Positions 36,908-45,190 of a stretch of 64,000 nt of DNA are shown here, one piece after another. This DNA comes from Streptomyces aquilus (lineage in GTDB: Bacteria > Actinomycetota > Actinomycetes > Streptomycetales > Streptomycetaceae), in NCBI RefSeq assembly GCF_003955715.1, contig NZ_CP034463.1:372001-436000 (forward strand). The letters are read 5' to 3'. Within the stretch, counting starts at the first letter, position 1. The number at the start of each line of letters is the position of its first letter. The position numbers were made by a program, and so were the translations under genes. The notes beneath the pieces are model-generated. The model was not told the origin of the DNA. It ran no database searches and was given only the letters and a program-made list of their open reading frames with translations.

Positions 36908-37609
36908 TCAGCCGAGGGTCTTCACGACTTCGTGGGCGAGCGGGACGGCCGAGGCGGGGTTCTGACCGGTGATGAGGGTGCGGTCCACCTCGATGTAGGG
37001 GGCGAAGTTCTCCTCGCCCTTGCGGTAGTCCGCACCGACGTCCGCGACCAGACGGTCCTCAAGCAGCCACTTCGCCCGGTCGGCGAGGCCGTTCTGGATT
37101 TCCTCGGAGTTGGACAGACCGGTCAGGCGATAGCCGGCGAACGGGGATTTGCCGTCGGCATCCACGGTGGACAGCAGCGCGGCGGGGCCGTGGCAGACCA
37201 GCGTCACGAGCTTGCCGGAGGCGAGCCAGTCGCTGAGCAGCCGGCCGGCCGCGGGGTCGTTGGACAGGTCCTCCATCGGACCCCAGCCGCCAGGAACGAA
37301 CACGGCGTCGTAGTCGACGATGTCGACGTCCTCGATGCGGACGGGATTCGCCAGTTCGGTGGCCTCGTGCAGGGCCGTCTTCATCCGCTCGGCGCCCTCC
37401 TCGCCACCGTTGAAGTCCGGGGTGAGGCTGAGCGCGTCGGCGGTCGGCGGGATGCCGCCCGGGGTGGCCGCGGCGATCTCGTAGCCGGCCTTCTTGAAGA
37501 CGCCGTACGGACCGACGGCCTCCTCGGCCCAGAAACCGGCCGGCTGCTCGAACCCGTCGGCCAGGGTCCAGTGATCGGCGGCGGTGATGAGGAAGAGAAC
37601 CTTCGCCAT
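36908..37609 (-). CDS. DJ-1/PfpI-family protein (class I glutamine-amidotransferase-like)
   Basis: A 233-residue protein of the Hsp31/YhbO-like DJ-1 group, linked in studied members to glyoxalase, deglycase or chaperone activity. The nucleophile elbow is LVCHGPAAL, with the Cys at about residue 139. DYDAVFVPGGWGPMEDL gives the oxyanion region. I start at the ATG at 37609, where GGGAG lies seven bases upstream. It sits in a leftward group flavodoxin-like, NTF2-like, DJ-1, MoaF-like, with gaps of 30 to 45 bases, so one operon is likely. Confidence 0.88.
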   Translation of the reverse strand: MAKVLFLITAADHWTLADGFEQPAGFWAEEAVGPYGVFKKAGYEIAAATPGGIPPTADALSLTPDFNGGEEGAERMKTALHEATELANPVRIEDVDIVDYDAVFVPGGWGPMEDLSNDPAAGRLLSDWLASGKLVTLVCHGPAALLSTVDADGKSPFAGYRLTGLSNSEEIQNGLADRAKWLLEDRLVADVGADYRKGEENFAPYIEVDRTLITGQNPASAVPLAHEVVKTLG

Positions 37610-37638
37610 GGGGTGCTCCCGGGAGTGAGTACGGACGG

Positions 37639-38028
37639 TCAGTTGCCGGCGGCCTGCTGGACGACGTGGCTGTCGGCCGCCTGGATCAGGTGCGTGAGCT
37701 TGCCTCCGCCAACCGTCCACAGGTGGATGAAGCGGGCGTCCGACTCCTCGCCGGACTTGGACACGGCGTGGTAGTGGCCACGGACGAAGACGTGCTCACC
37801 GGCGTCGTAGAACTCCTCGGCCACCGCACCGAAGGAGGTGAAGCGCGGCGCGAGCCGGCCAAAGAAGTCCGCCCCGGCGCTGGCCCAGGTCTTGTAGACC
37901 CCGCCGTAGGGGAAGCCAGGGGTGATGTCCCAGACGATGTCGGGGTCGATGATCTCGGCGATCACGTCCGGGGCCATGCCGGAGTCGTACAGCCGCCGGA
38001 CGAGAGCGAGGTTCGGGGAATCGGACAT
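37639..38028 (-). CDS. NTF2/SnoaL-like protein
   Basis: A 129-residue NTF2-fold protein. It opens with NLALVRRLYDSGMAPDVIAEIIDPDIVWDI and has the GADFFGRLAPRFTSFGAV segment, then VFVRGHYHAVSKS and ARFIHLWTVGGGKLTHLIQAAD, all at family-typical spacing. AAAGGAG lies upstream of the ATG. It lies between the flavodoxin-like and DJ-1 genes in one probable operon. The reaction is unknown. Confidence 0.86.
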   Translation of the reverse strand: MSDSPNLALVRRLYDSGMAPDVIAEIIDPDIVWDITPGFPYGGVYKTWASAGADFFGRLAPRFTSFGAVAEEFYDAGEHVFVRGHYHAVSKSGEESDARFIHLWTVGGGKLTHLIQAADSHVVQQAAGN

Positions 38029-38073
38029 GGCGCTGCTCCTTTGCGGGTCAGGCTGTGGGTGAGTTCTTGAAGT

Positions 38074-38673
38074 TCAGATGGCGAGGGCGTCGCGGCCGGC
38101 GCGGAAGAAGGCGGTCTGCTGCGCGACGCGGGCGCCGAGGCCCTCGGCGGTGGCGATGTCGGACTTGTGGACCGCCTCCGGGCCCGCATCGACCGGAGTC
38201 TGTGCGCCCGCACCGACGAAATAACCCAGACGGTTGATGTCGTCCTCGCTGCCCTCGGTGGAGGCCCAGCCCGGCTGGACACCGAGGCTGACCCAGTGCA
38301 TGCCGTGCTGGGCGGCCATGGTGAAGAAGTAGCCCAGGGTCGAGGACTTGTCGCCGTTCTTGGCACCGGAGTTGGTGAAGCCGGCGGCGATCTTGTCGGC
38401 CCAGGTCTGGGTGTACCAGCGCTTGCTGCTGGCCTCGGCGAAGGTGTGGAAGGCGGCGGAGGCGGTGCCCATGTAGGTGGGGGCGCCGAAGATGATGGCG
38501 TCGGCGGCGTCCAGCTGCACCCACTGCTCGTCGGTGATCGTGTCCACGGGGATGGAGATCACCTCGGCACCGGCTTCCGCAGCGCCGCGCGCCACGGCCT
38601 CGGCTATGACGGCAGTGTGGCCGTAGCCGGAATGGAAAGCGACGGCGACAGTGGGACGGGAGGTGGCGGGCAT
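38074..38673 (-). CDS. Flavodoxin-fold NAD(P)H:quinone oxidoreductase (WrbA-like)
   Basis: A 199-residue flavoprotein. TVAVAFHSGYGHTAVIAEAVARGA is the FMN phosphate loop, DAADAIIFGAPTYMGTASAAFHTF the 50s/60s loops, and GMHWVSLGVQPG resembles the WrbA family's conserved region. I start at the ATG at 38673; GAGGAG lies 10 bases upstream, and a longer open frame is not protein-like. It is the first gene of the leftward operon with NTF2, DJ-1 and MoaF-like genes. Two-electron reduction of quinones is the likely role. Confidence 0.88.
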   Translation of the reverse strand: MPATSRPTVAVAFHSGYGHTAVIAEAVARGAAEAGAEVISIPVDTITDEQWVQLDAADAIIFGAPTYMGTASAAFHTFAEASSKRWYTQTWADKIAAGFTNSGAKNGDKSSTLGYFFTMAAQHGMHWVSLGVQPGWASTEGSEDDINRLGYFVGAGAQTPVDAGPEAVHKSDIATAEGLGARVAQQTAFFRAGRDALAI

Positions 38674-38807
38674 GGGGGTATTACTCCTCGAAAAAGATTG
38701 TGTGAATCGCGCTCTGGAAGCATGGCACGGAATTCGACAGCGAAGGTAGGAAGGATTACTCCCTGGCTTTGTCATCCGTGGCTTACGTCGACCATCACCT
38801 GTCGATT

Positions 38808-39098
38808 TCAAGAATTAGCGGCAGTGGCCGCCGCCCAGGAGGAAAGAAAACACAGGCCCTCGTACGCACGCGGGTCGGGTTCGGCGCTCCAGACGATCAG
38901 CTGCTGATCCGGGTCGGCCATACAGGTGAGGGCGTCCCAGGCGAGGGAGAGTTCGCCGGCGATCGGGTGGTCGAACACCCTCGCTACCCGGATGAGCTCG
39001 GCCAGTACGGCCACCTCGTCCCGGCGCAGTCCGGCCACGCGACGGCGCCGGTCGGTCAGGAATTGACTCAGCTCCTTTCGGTGCACGCTGCTGTTCAT
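38808..39098 (-). pseudogene. MmyB-type regulator with the centre deleted
   Basis: A 96-codon frame begins MNSSVHRKELSQFLTDRRRRVAGLRRDEVAVLAELIR, the N-terminus of an MmyB-type regulator. It jumps within the helix-turn-helix to VFDHPIAGELSLAWDALTCMADPDQQLIVWSAEP and the normal end LSSWAAATAA. About 180 residues, including the second half of the DNA-binding region, are missing, but the joint is in frame. It is divergent from alcohol dehydrogenase copy B, the same arrangement as the intact regulator beside copy A. Confidence 0.75.
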
Positions 39099-39334
39099 AC
39101 TGGCCAGTCCGCGCTGTCCGCCACTCGGCTGGGTAGGACGGTTTTGTCCCTGGATACATCTCTCCGGGGGTGGAATTCTCCTCTGTACGGGTCCTGCGGG
39201 CGGTGACAGAGTGAAAGGCCGATAAATGTTTTTCACAGGCCGTCGGCGCTTCTGTACGCCACTTTCACTATCGCCGACGAATCCGTCACGTCCGAGTGAC
39301 ACCGCAGCCCGAGAAACGCATCAGGAGAAGAGCC

Positions 39335-40351
39335 ATGCGCGCAACCGTGATCCACGCCCCCGGTGACATCCGGGTGGAGGACGCCCCCGAGCCCAAGATC
39401 CTCAAGCCGACGGACGCGATCATCCGCACCGTCGCCACCTGCGTCTGCGGCTCGGACCTTTGGCCCTACCGCGGCCTGGAACCGGTCGGTGATCCGCACC
39501 CGATGGGGCACGAATACGTCGGAATCGTCGAGGAAGTCGGCAGCGAGGTCGCGGGCGTCAAGCCCGGCCAGTTCGTGGTCGGTTCCTTCGCCACGTCGGA
39601 CAACACCTGCGCCAACTGCCAGAAGGGCTGGCAGTCCTCCTGTCTGAACCGCGAGTTCATGGGCACCTGCCAGGCCGAGTACGTACGCATCCCCAACGCC
39701 CACGGCACCCTGGTCGCCACCGACGAGCACCCCTCCGGTGACTTGGTGCCCAGCCTGCTGGCCGTGTCCGACGTCATGGGCACCGGCTGGTACGCGGCCC
39801 TCGCCGCCGAGGTCAGGCCGGGCTCGACGGCCGTCGTAGTCGGTGACGGAGCGGTCGGCCTGTGCGGTGTCATCGCCGCCAAGGAACTCGGCGCGGAGCA
39901 GATCATCGCCATGTCCCGGCACGAGTCCCGGCAGAAGCTCGCCCTGGAATTCGGCGCCACCGACATCGTCAGCGAGCGCGGCGCCGATGGCATCGCCCGC
40001 ATCAAGGACCTCACCGGCGGCATCGGCGCCGACTCCGTCCTGGAGTGCGTCGGCACCCCGGAGTCCATGCGGCAGGCCCTGCACTCCGCCCGGCCCGGCG
40101 GCAACGTCGGCTTCGTCGGCGTCCCGCACGAGGTCACGCTCGACGGCCAGGAGCTGTTCTTCTCCCAGGTCGGCCTGCGTGGCGGCCCCGCCCCCGTGCG
40201 CCGCTACCTGCCCGACCTGATCGACCGGGTCCTTTCCGGCCGGATCAACCCGGGCAAGGTCTTCGACCTCACCCTGCCGCTGGAGCAGGTCGCCGAGGGC
40301 TACAAGGCGATGGACGAACGCCGCGCCATCAAGGCCCTCCTCAAACCCTGA
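39335..40351 (+). CDS. Zinc-dependent alcohol dehydrogenase (MDR family), copy B
   Basis: A 338-residue paralogue of copy A at 30222-31238, in the opposite orientation. All zinc and cofactor motifs are intact (TVATCVCGSD, PMGHEYVG, the Cys-rich loop DNTCANCQKGWQSSC, VVVGDGAVGLCG). Differences cluster in the first 25 residues and around residue 210; the last 100 residues differ at only one or two positions. AGGAG precedes the ATG. A DUF2255 gene follows after 88 bases, then an antiporter. Its divergent regulator is broken, so it may be uncontrolled. Confidence 0.92.
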   Translation: MRATVIHAPGDIRVEDAPEPKILKPTDAIIRTVATCVCGSDLWPYRGLEPVGDPHPMGHEYVGIVEEVGSEVAGVKPGQFVVGSFATSDNTCANCQKGWQSSCLNREFMGTCQAEYVRIPNAHGTLVATDEHPSGDLVPSLLAVSDVMGTGWYAALAAEVRPGSTAVVVGDGAVGLCGVIAAKELGAEQIIAMSRHESRQKLALEFGATDIVSERGADGIARIKDLTGGIGADSVLECVGTPESMRQALHSARPGGNVGFVGVPHEVTLDGQELFFSQVGLRGGPAPVRRYLPDLIDRVLSGRINPGKVFDLTLPLEQVAEGYKAMDERRAIKALLKP

Positions 40352-40439
40352 CCCGATCGCCTCGTGGGCGTGAACTGCGCCGGCCGCGCTCCCGCCCACG
40401 AGGACGCCCCCGCCGCACGGTCGTGAAGGAGGCAAACCC

Positions 40440-40811
40440 ATGACGACCTGGACCAACGACGAACTGACCCGGATCGAGCACGCCGAGGAACTTCAGTTGG
40501 CCCCCGCGCGCAGCGACGGTACGCCGCGCACACCCGTGCCGATCTGGGTCGTCCGCGACGGCGACGACCTCTACGTCCGCTCCTTCCGCGGCAGCGCCGG
40601 CGCCTGGTACCGCGCGGCCCGCGCCAGCCACGAGGGGCGTATCCGCTGCGGCGGCGTCGACAAGGACGTCACCCTCATCAAGGTCACCGACGCCGGCGTC
40701 AACGACCGCATCGACGCCGCCTACCGCACCAAGTACGGCCGCTACGGCGCGCGTTACATCGATCCGATGGTGGCCTCGCGCGATACGACCCTGAAGCTCG
40801 CACCTCGCTGA
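40440..40811 (+). CDS. DUF2255-family protein
   Basis: A 123-residue protein of a family with no assigned reaction. It has the typical blocks WTNDELTRIEHAEELQLAP, VPIWVVRDGDDLYVRSFRG, RAARASHEGRIRCGGVDKDVTL and AYRTKYGRYGARYIDPMV. The fold resembles split-barrel flavin or deazaflavin reductases, so an oxidoreductase role is a guess only. AAGGAGG lies nine bases before the ATG. It lies between alcohol dehydrogenase B and the antiporter gene in the same direction. A decayed relative lies at 20255-20619. Confidence 0.85.
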   Translation: MTTWTNDELTRIEHAEELQLAPARSDGTPRTPVPIWVVRDGDDLYVRSFRGSAGAWYRAARASHEGRIRCGGVDKDVTLIKVTDAGVNDRIDAAYRTKYGRYGARYIDPMVASRDTTLKLAPR

Positions 40812-40845
40812 ACAGCGGCAATCTCACCCCTTCAGGAGAAGTACC

Positions 40846-42432
40846 TTGCTCGGTCTCGAACTCGTCGTGGTCCTGGGTGCGGCCGTTCTCGTGGGCAACG
40901 TCGTGGGCCGGCGTCTGAGCATCGCCCCGCCCGTCGTCCTGCTCCTGACGGGCGTGCTCCTGGGATTCATCCCGGCGGCAAGGGAGGCCCAACTGCCCCC
41001 GGAAGTTGTGCTGTTGCTCTTCCTTCCGGTGCTGCTGTACTGGGAGAGCCTGACCACCTCCCTGCGGGAGATCCGCACCAACCTGCGCGGCATCCTGCAA
41101 CTGAGCACCGTACTTGTCATCCTCACCGCCTGGGCCGTCGCGGCGGCGGGCCATGCCCTCGGCCTGCCGTGGGGGCCCGCGTGGGTGCTCGGCGCGGCCA
41201 TGGCGCCCACGGACGCGACGGCCGTCGGAGTCCTCGCCCGCGCCCTGCCACGCCGTCAGGTCACCATCCTGCGGGCGGAAAGCCTGGTCAACGACGGTAC
41301 GGCCCTGGTCGTCTACGGCCTCGCCGTCGGCATCACGGTCGGCGAGGAGCATCTCAGCGTCCCGCACGTCGGTGGGCTGTTCCTGCTCGCGTACGGCGGT
41401 GGAGCGGCCGTGGGGTTCGCGGTCGCCTGGGTCAACATGAACCTGCGGCGGCGGCTGAAGGACCCCCTGCTCGGCAACCTCGTCATGATCCTGGCACCGT
41501 TCACGGCATATCTGCTCGCCGAACTGATCGAGGCGTCCGGTGTGCTCGCGGTGGTCGTCAGCGGCCTGATCATGTCGCAGGTCGCCCCGCGCATCATCCA
41601 GGCCGAACACCGCACGCAGGCACTGGCGTTCTGGCCGCTGGCCACGTTCCTCATGAACGGGGCGCTGTTCGTCCTGGTCGGGGTGGAACTGCAGTACGCG
41701 GTCCGCGACCTGGGCCGCGCCGATCTCCGGGACGCGCTGATCGCGGTCGGTGTCATCTGCGTGGTGCTGGTCGCCGTGCGCTTCGCCTTCCTGTACGCCT
41801 CCACCTACCTGGTCCGCGCACTCGATCGCAGCCCCCGACAACGATCGCTCCGTGTCGGTCACCGCACCCGGGTGGTCAGCGGGCTGGCCGGATTCCGGGG
41901 CGCGGTCTCACTCGCGATGGTGCTCTCGGTGCCACAGACCCTCGACTCGGGCGAGGCGTTCCCCGACCGCAGCTTCATCGTCTTCGTCACCTCCGGCGTG
42001 ATCCTCGTGACGCTCGTGGTGCAGGGACTGCTGCTGCCGGTGGCGGTGCGGTGGGCGAAACTGCCGCCCGACACCTCGGTCGACGAAGAACACGACCTCG
42101 CCGAGACCACCGCCACCGAAGAGGCGATCAAGGCGATGCCCCGGCTCGTCACCGAACTGCGGAGCGATCCGAAGATCGCCGAGTGGCTCCGGCAGGAGTA
42201 CGAGGCCCACCTGGCATCCATCCGGGCCAGGAGCTCGGGCGCCCACGACGACCCCGCCGTGCTCCAGCACCAGGACTACCTCGCGCTGCGCCTGGCCCTC
42301 ATCGCCCACAAGCGCTCCACCGTCGTCAGACTCCGCGACGAGCGCCGGATCGACGACACCGTGCTGCGCCGCCTCCAGGCCGCTCTCGACAGCGAAGAGG
42401 TCCGCCTGTCCGGGGGCGCGGCGGTCGAATGA
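40846..42432 (+). CDS. Na+/H+ antiporter, CPA1 family
   Basis: A 528-residue membrane antiporter exchanging Na+ (or K+) for H+. The start is a TTG at 40846 with AGGAG seven bases upstream. About twelve membrane helices fill residues 1-400. Key motifs are LGAAMAPTDATAVGVLARALP and AESLVNDGTALVVYGLAVG, the ND of which forms the ion site in CPA1 proteins, and SGLAGFRGAVSLAMVLSVP near helix 10. A cytoplasmic helical tail of about 110 residues follows. It lies 34 bases after the DUF2255 gene and is likely cotranscribed. Confidence 0.92.
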   Translation: MLGLELVVVLGAAVLVGNVVGRRLSIAPPVVLLLTGVLLGFIPAAREAQLPPEVVLLLFLPVLLYWESLTTSLREIRTNLRGILQLSTVLVILTAWAVAAAGHALGLPWGPAWVLGAAMAPTDATAVGVLARALPRRQVTILRAESLVNDGTALVVYGLAVGITVGEEHLSVPHVGGLFLLAYGGGAAVGFAVAWVNMNLRRRLKDPLLGNLVMILAPFTAYLLAELIEASGVLAVVVSGLIMSQVAPRIIQAEHRTQALAFWPLATFLMNGALFVLVGVELQYAVRDLGRADLRDALIAVGVICVVLVAVRFAFLYASTYLVRALDRSPRQRSLRVGHRTRVVSGLAGFRGAVSLAMVLSVPQTLDSGEAFPDRSFIVFVTSGVILVTLVVQGLLLPVAVRWAKLPPDTSVDEEHDLAETTATEEAIKAMPRLVTELRSDPKIAEWLRQEYEAHLASIRARSSGAHDDPAVLQHQDYLALRLALIAHKRSTVVRLRDERRIDDTVLRRLQAALDSEEVRLSGGAAVE

Positions 42433-42455
42433 CCCATCCCTGAGGAGGACTTTCC

Positions 42456-42815
42456 ATGAGGGCGATGGGACTGACTGCGTTCGGCGGACCCGAGGTACTG
42501 CGGGTCCTGGACCTTCCGGCACCCGAGGCCGGGCCGGGCGGGATACGGATACGGGTGGACGCGGCGACGGTCAACCCCGTCGATGCGCTGGTGCGCCGCG
42601 GATTCGCCTTCGTCTCCGACGCCGAGCCGCCCTACGTACCGGGACCGGGTATGGACGCGGCGGCCGTGGTCGAGCAGATCGGCGCGGGGGTCGACAGCGA
42701 TCTCGCTGTCGGCGACCGCGTCATGGCCGTCGTGGTCGTCTCCGGAACGCAGGGAGCGTGCGCCGAGCACGTGGTCGTACCCGCCGAGTCGGCGGTCCGC
42801 GGGCGGAGGCGGCTG
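42456..42815 (+). pseudogene. Truncated MDR-type quinone oxidoreductase
   Basis: With a GAGGA ribosome site and an ATG at 42456 the frame opens as a normal zinc-less MDR reductase: MRAMGLTAFGGPEVLRVLDL, VDAATVNPVDALVRRG, YVPGPGMDAAAVVEQIG, GDRVMAVVV and CAEHVVVPAESAV. It stops resembling the family at about residue 115, and the cofactor domain is absent. The break coincides with the 3-prime end of the opposing MarR gene at 42822. The open frame continues to 43157 only as the complement of that gene. Confidence 0.75.
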
Positions 42816-42821
42816 CTGGGT

Positions 42822-43247
42822 TCAGGGGCGGAGCGCCGTGGTGGCGGATCGGAGCAGGTCGACGAGGCTGTCGCGTTGAGCGGGAGGCCAGGAGCTGAAG
42901 CGGGTGGCCAGGGTGGTGTTGATGGCCTGTTGGAACTGACCGGTGAGGGCTTCGCCCTGGGGGGTGAGGTGGACGCGGGTGATCCGGCGGTCCTGGGCGT
43001 CGGGTTGGCGGGTGATCAGGTCGCGTCGCTGGAGCCGGTCGACCAGTCCGGTGATGTTGGTCTTGTCGCAGTGCAGCAGGGTCGCCAGCTCGCTGAAGGA
43101 GGGCTGGAGATGCTGGGCGAAACAGAGCAGCTGCGCTTGCTGGGGGGTCAGTCCTAGCTGGCGGCTCGCTGTGCTGAACAGGCCGTCGATCTCCATGAAG
43201 ACGCCGATCAACGTCTCGACGAGTTCGTCATCGGATGCGGCAGCCAT
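42822..43247 (-). CDS. MarR-family transcriptional regulator
   Basis: A 141-residue winged-helix repressor. The DNA-binding part reads QPSFSELATLLHCDKTNITGLVDRLQRRDLITRQPDAQDRRITRVHLTPQG (residues 47-97), complete with the wing. The N- and C-terminal helices for dimerisation are present. I start at the ATG at 43247; a longer frame upstream crosses the probable operators. It is divergent from the SDR at 43339 and probably represses both genes through the GTCGAC palindromes between them. Confidence 0.9.
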   Translation of the reverse strand: MAAASDDELVETLIGVFMEIDGLFSTASRQLGLTPQQAQLLCFAQHLQPSFSELATLLHCDKTNITGLVDRLQRRDLITRQPDAQDRRITRVHLTPQGEALTGQFQQAINTTLATRFSSWPPAQRDSLVDLLRSATTALRP

Positions 43248-43272
43248 GGCAGGCAGTCTACTACCTAGACAG

Positions 43273-43324
43273 TTGACACCCTCCACCAAAACAGTCGACA
43301 CTCTCGACTATCCATATTGTCGAC
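43273..43324. promoter_or_regulatory. Divergent MarR/SDR control region with two GTCGAC palindromes
   Basis: The 91-base gap between the starts holds TTGACA at 43273-43278, a possible -35 for the SDR. It also holds GTCGAC at 43294-43299 and again at 43319-43324, 25 bases apart, with a TCGAC half-site between at 43304-43308. The second lies in ATTGTCGACCAAT, nearly symmetric. These are the likely MarR operators. Confidence 0.55.
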
Positions 43325-43338
43325 CAATTGGAGGGGTC

Positions 43339-44070
43339 ATGCGTACCGAGGATCGGGTCGCGGTCATCACCGGCGGATCACGCGGCATCGGGCAGGCGAT
43401 CAGCGACCGGTTCGCCGCGGAGGGGATGCGCGTCGTCATCGGCTCCCGCGACCAGGTAACGGCCGCGCGGGCCGTGGCTCTGATCAAGGACGCGGGCGGG
43501 CAGGCCACCGCGGTCCATACCGACATCACCCGCCCCGAGGCGGTCAAGGAGCTGTTCGACCAGGCCGAGAGCCAGTACGGCCATGTGGATGTGTGGGTGA
43601 ACAACGCGAGCACGGCCACCGCCGGGCCGCTGGCCCACGCCACCGATGATGACTTCGACCAGTACCTGCACGCCAACGTGCGGGCCACGTTCGTGGCGCT
43701 GCGCGAGGCCGCGCAGCGCATCAGCGACCACGGCCGGATCATCTTGATCTCTTCCGCACTGACCGTGTCGCCGCTGCCCGGCATGGCCCTGCTCGCCGCC
43801 AGCAAGGCCGCCGGTGACCAGCTCGCCCGTACGCTGGCCTGGGAGGTGGGCTCCAGATCGGTCACGGTCAACAGCGTCCTGCCCGGCCTGACCCGTACCG
43901 ACGTCCTCGCCACCGTGCCCCCGCACGTCATCGACGACGCCAGGGCCCGCACACCGCTGGGCCGCCTGGGCGAACCAGCCGACATCGCCGACATCGTCGC
44001 TTTCCTTGCCTCCGACGCCGCCCGCTGGATCACCGGCCAGACCATCAACGCCGCCGGAGGCATGATCTAA
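43339..44070 (+). CDS. SDR family protein with Tyr-to-Leu change in the active site
   Basis: A 243-residue SDR with the cofactor motif TGGSRGIGQA, NNAS in place of NNAG, and a normal end GQTINAAGGMI. At the active site it reads GMALLAASKAAGDQ: the Lys is kept but the Tyr four places before it is Leu. The catalytic Ser stretch LISSALTVS is present. The loss of Tyr suggests altered or absent reductase chemistry. GGAGGGG lies before the ATG at 43339. The divergent MarR gene is the presumed regulator. Confidence 0.85.
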   Translation: MRTEDRVAVITGGSRGIGQAISDRFAAEGMRVVIGSRDQVTAARAVALIKDAGGQATAVHTDITRPEAVKELFDQAESQYGHVDVWVNNASTATAGPLAHATDDDFDQYLHANVRATFVALREAAQRISDHGRIILISSALTVSPLPGMALLAASKAAGDQLARTLAWEVGSRSVTVNSVLPGLTRTDVLATVPPHVIDDARARTPLGRLGEPADIADIVAFLASDAARWITGQTINAAGGMI

Positions 44071-45190
44071 AGCTTGACTCTGAGACCCCTACAGATCGTC
44101 AAGTCACTGGGCATGTCGAGGGTGCGCTGCTGAATGCGGCGATCCTGGTGTCGGCGCAGTCTACTGCCCGGGGGCCGCCAGGACTTCGAACGAAGGATCT
44201 CGCGCTGGTCGAGATAGTTCTGAAAAGCAGTCGGCTGGCGGGTGCGGGGGCACCCTCGGCCGGTGGCAGTCCCCGGGGCGCTCGATGTTGACGGTCCCCT
44301 CGGGCGACTGCGGTTCGGCACGGACGCGGAGTTGCAGGTCACGGAGCGGTGAACCGCGCCACGATCAGCGGGCCGCGGTGGGCGAGGAGGTCGAGTAACG
44401 GCCGGGCCAGCCCGCGGCGTCGCAGTGGACGGGGACCAGGGCCCAGGCACGACGACGTCACCGTCGCGGTCCAAAGGGAGCCGTGCGTGGTCTGCAACCC
44501 GGTGGCGCTGATCGCGGCGGACTGCGGCCTGCCCGACCTCGCCGCATCCCTACGCGAACGCTGATTTCAGATCTCCCAGTCCGCGTGACCGGTGACCAGT
44601 CGCGCGGCGATCGCCTCGCTTCAGCCGCTCGTCAACGTCGCTCGCCGGGGTTGCTCGACGTGTTCCTGCACGGGCTGCACCACAACACCCAGAAGTGACG
44701 GGCCGCTTGGTTGGCACGCGGGCCGGCAAAAGCGGAATCATCCCTCTGACTCGGGCTTTCAGTTCGATGTCGTATTGACACTGGCACGGTCCGAGAGTTG
44801 AGTCTCCAGCCTGAGCGGGGCGTACCGCGCCCAGTGACGCTCAGGCAGCCGGGGGGCCGCCATGGCGCACCATTCGGACATCGTTCATCGGGCAACTCGG
44901 TCGACAGCAGGTCGCCACGGGCACCTTCGCCAAGTACGAAATCGCCGCCTTCCCGCCCGCGCCACCGGCGTCCGACGACGTCGTCGAGATCCTCGTCGGC
45001 GAACAGCCTTCCTCCCGGCACGCTTCACGGCGGCCGGCACGCACACAAGCTTCCTGCCCACCGGAGGACCGGGGCTGTGCGGCGACCTGCCCAGCAGGTG
45101 GAGCGACCACTGCGCCGTCTACACCGAGCTCGCGCCCACCCCCTGAAGGCGGGAGAGGGGCGCGAAGAGCACAGAAGACAGGGGGCGGTC
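44071..45190. other. 1.1-kb degenerate stretch with unidentified coding remnants
   Basis: Three short plus-strand frames look like eroded protein. One, about 44450-44564, reads HDDVTVAVQREPCVVCNPVALIAAD and ends with a stop. A second, about 44870-44995, reads FIGQLGRQQVATGTFAKYEI and on. A third, about 45020-45144, ends PSRWSDHCAVYTELAP and a stop; its W-S-D-H-C resembles the last motif of endonuclease/exonuclease/phosphatase proteins. On the minus strand QNYLDQREILRSKSW near 44200 is similarly protein-like. None is whole and none could be named with confidence. Confidence 0.35.

Noticed and set aside
42815..43157. Extension of the MDR reductase frame as a fusion protein
   Set aside because: The extension is the complement of the MarR gene and has no family likeness, so a truncation is the better reading.
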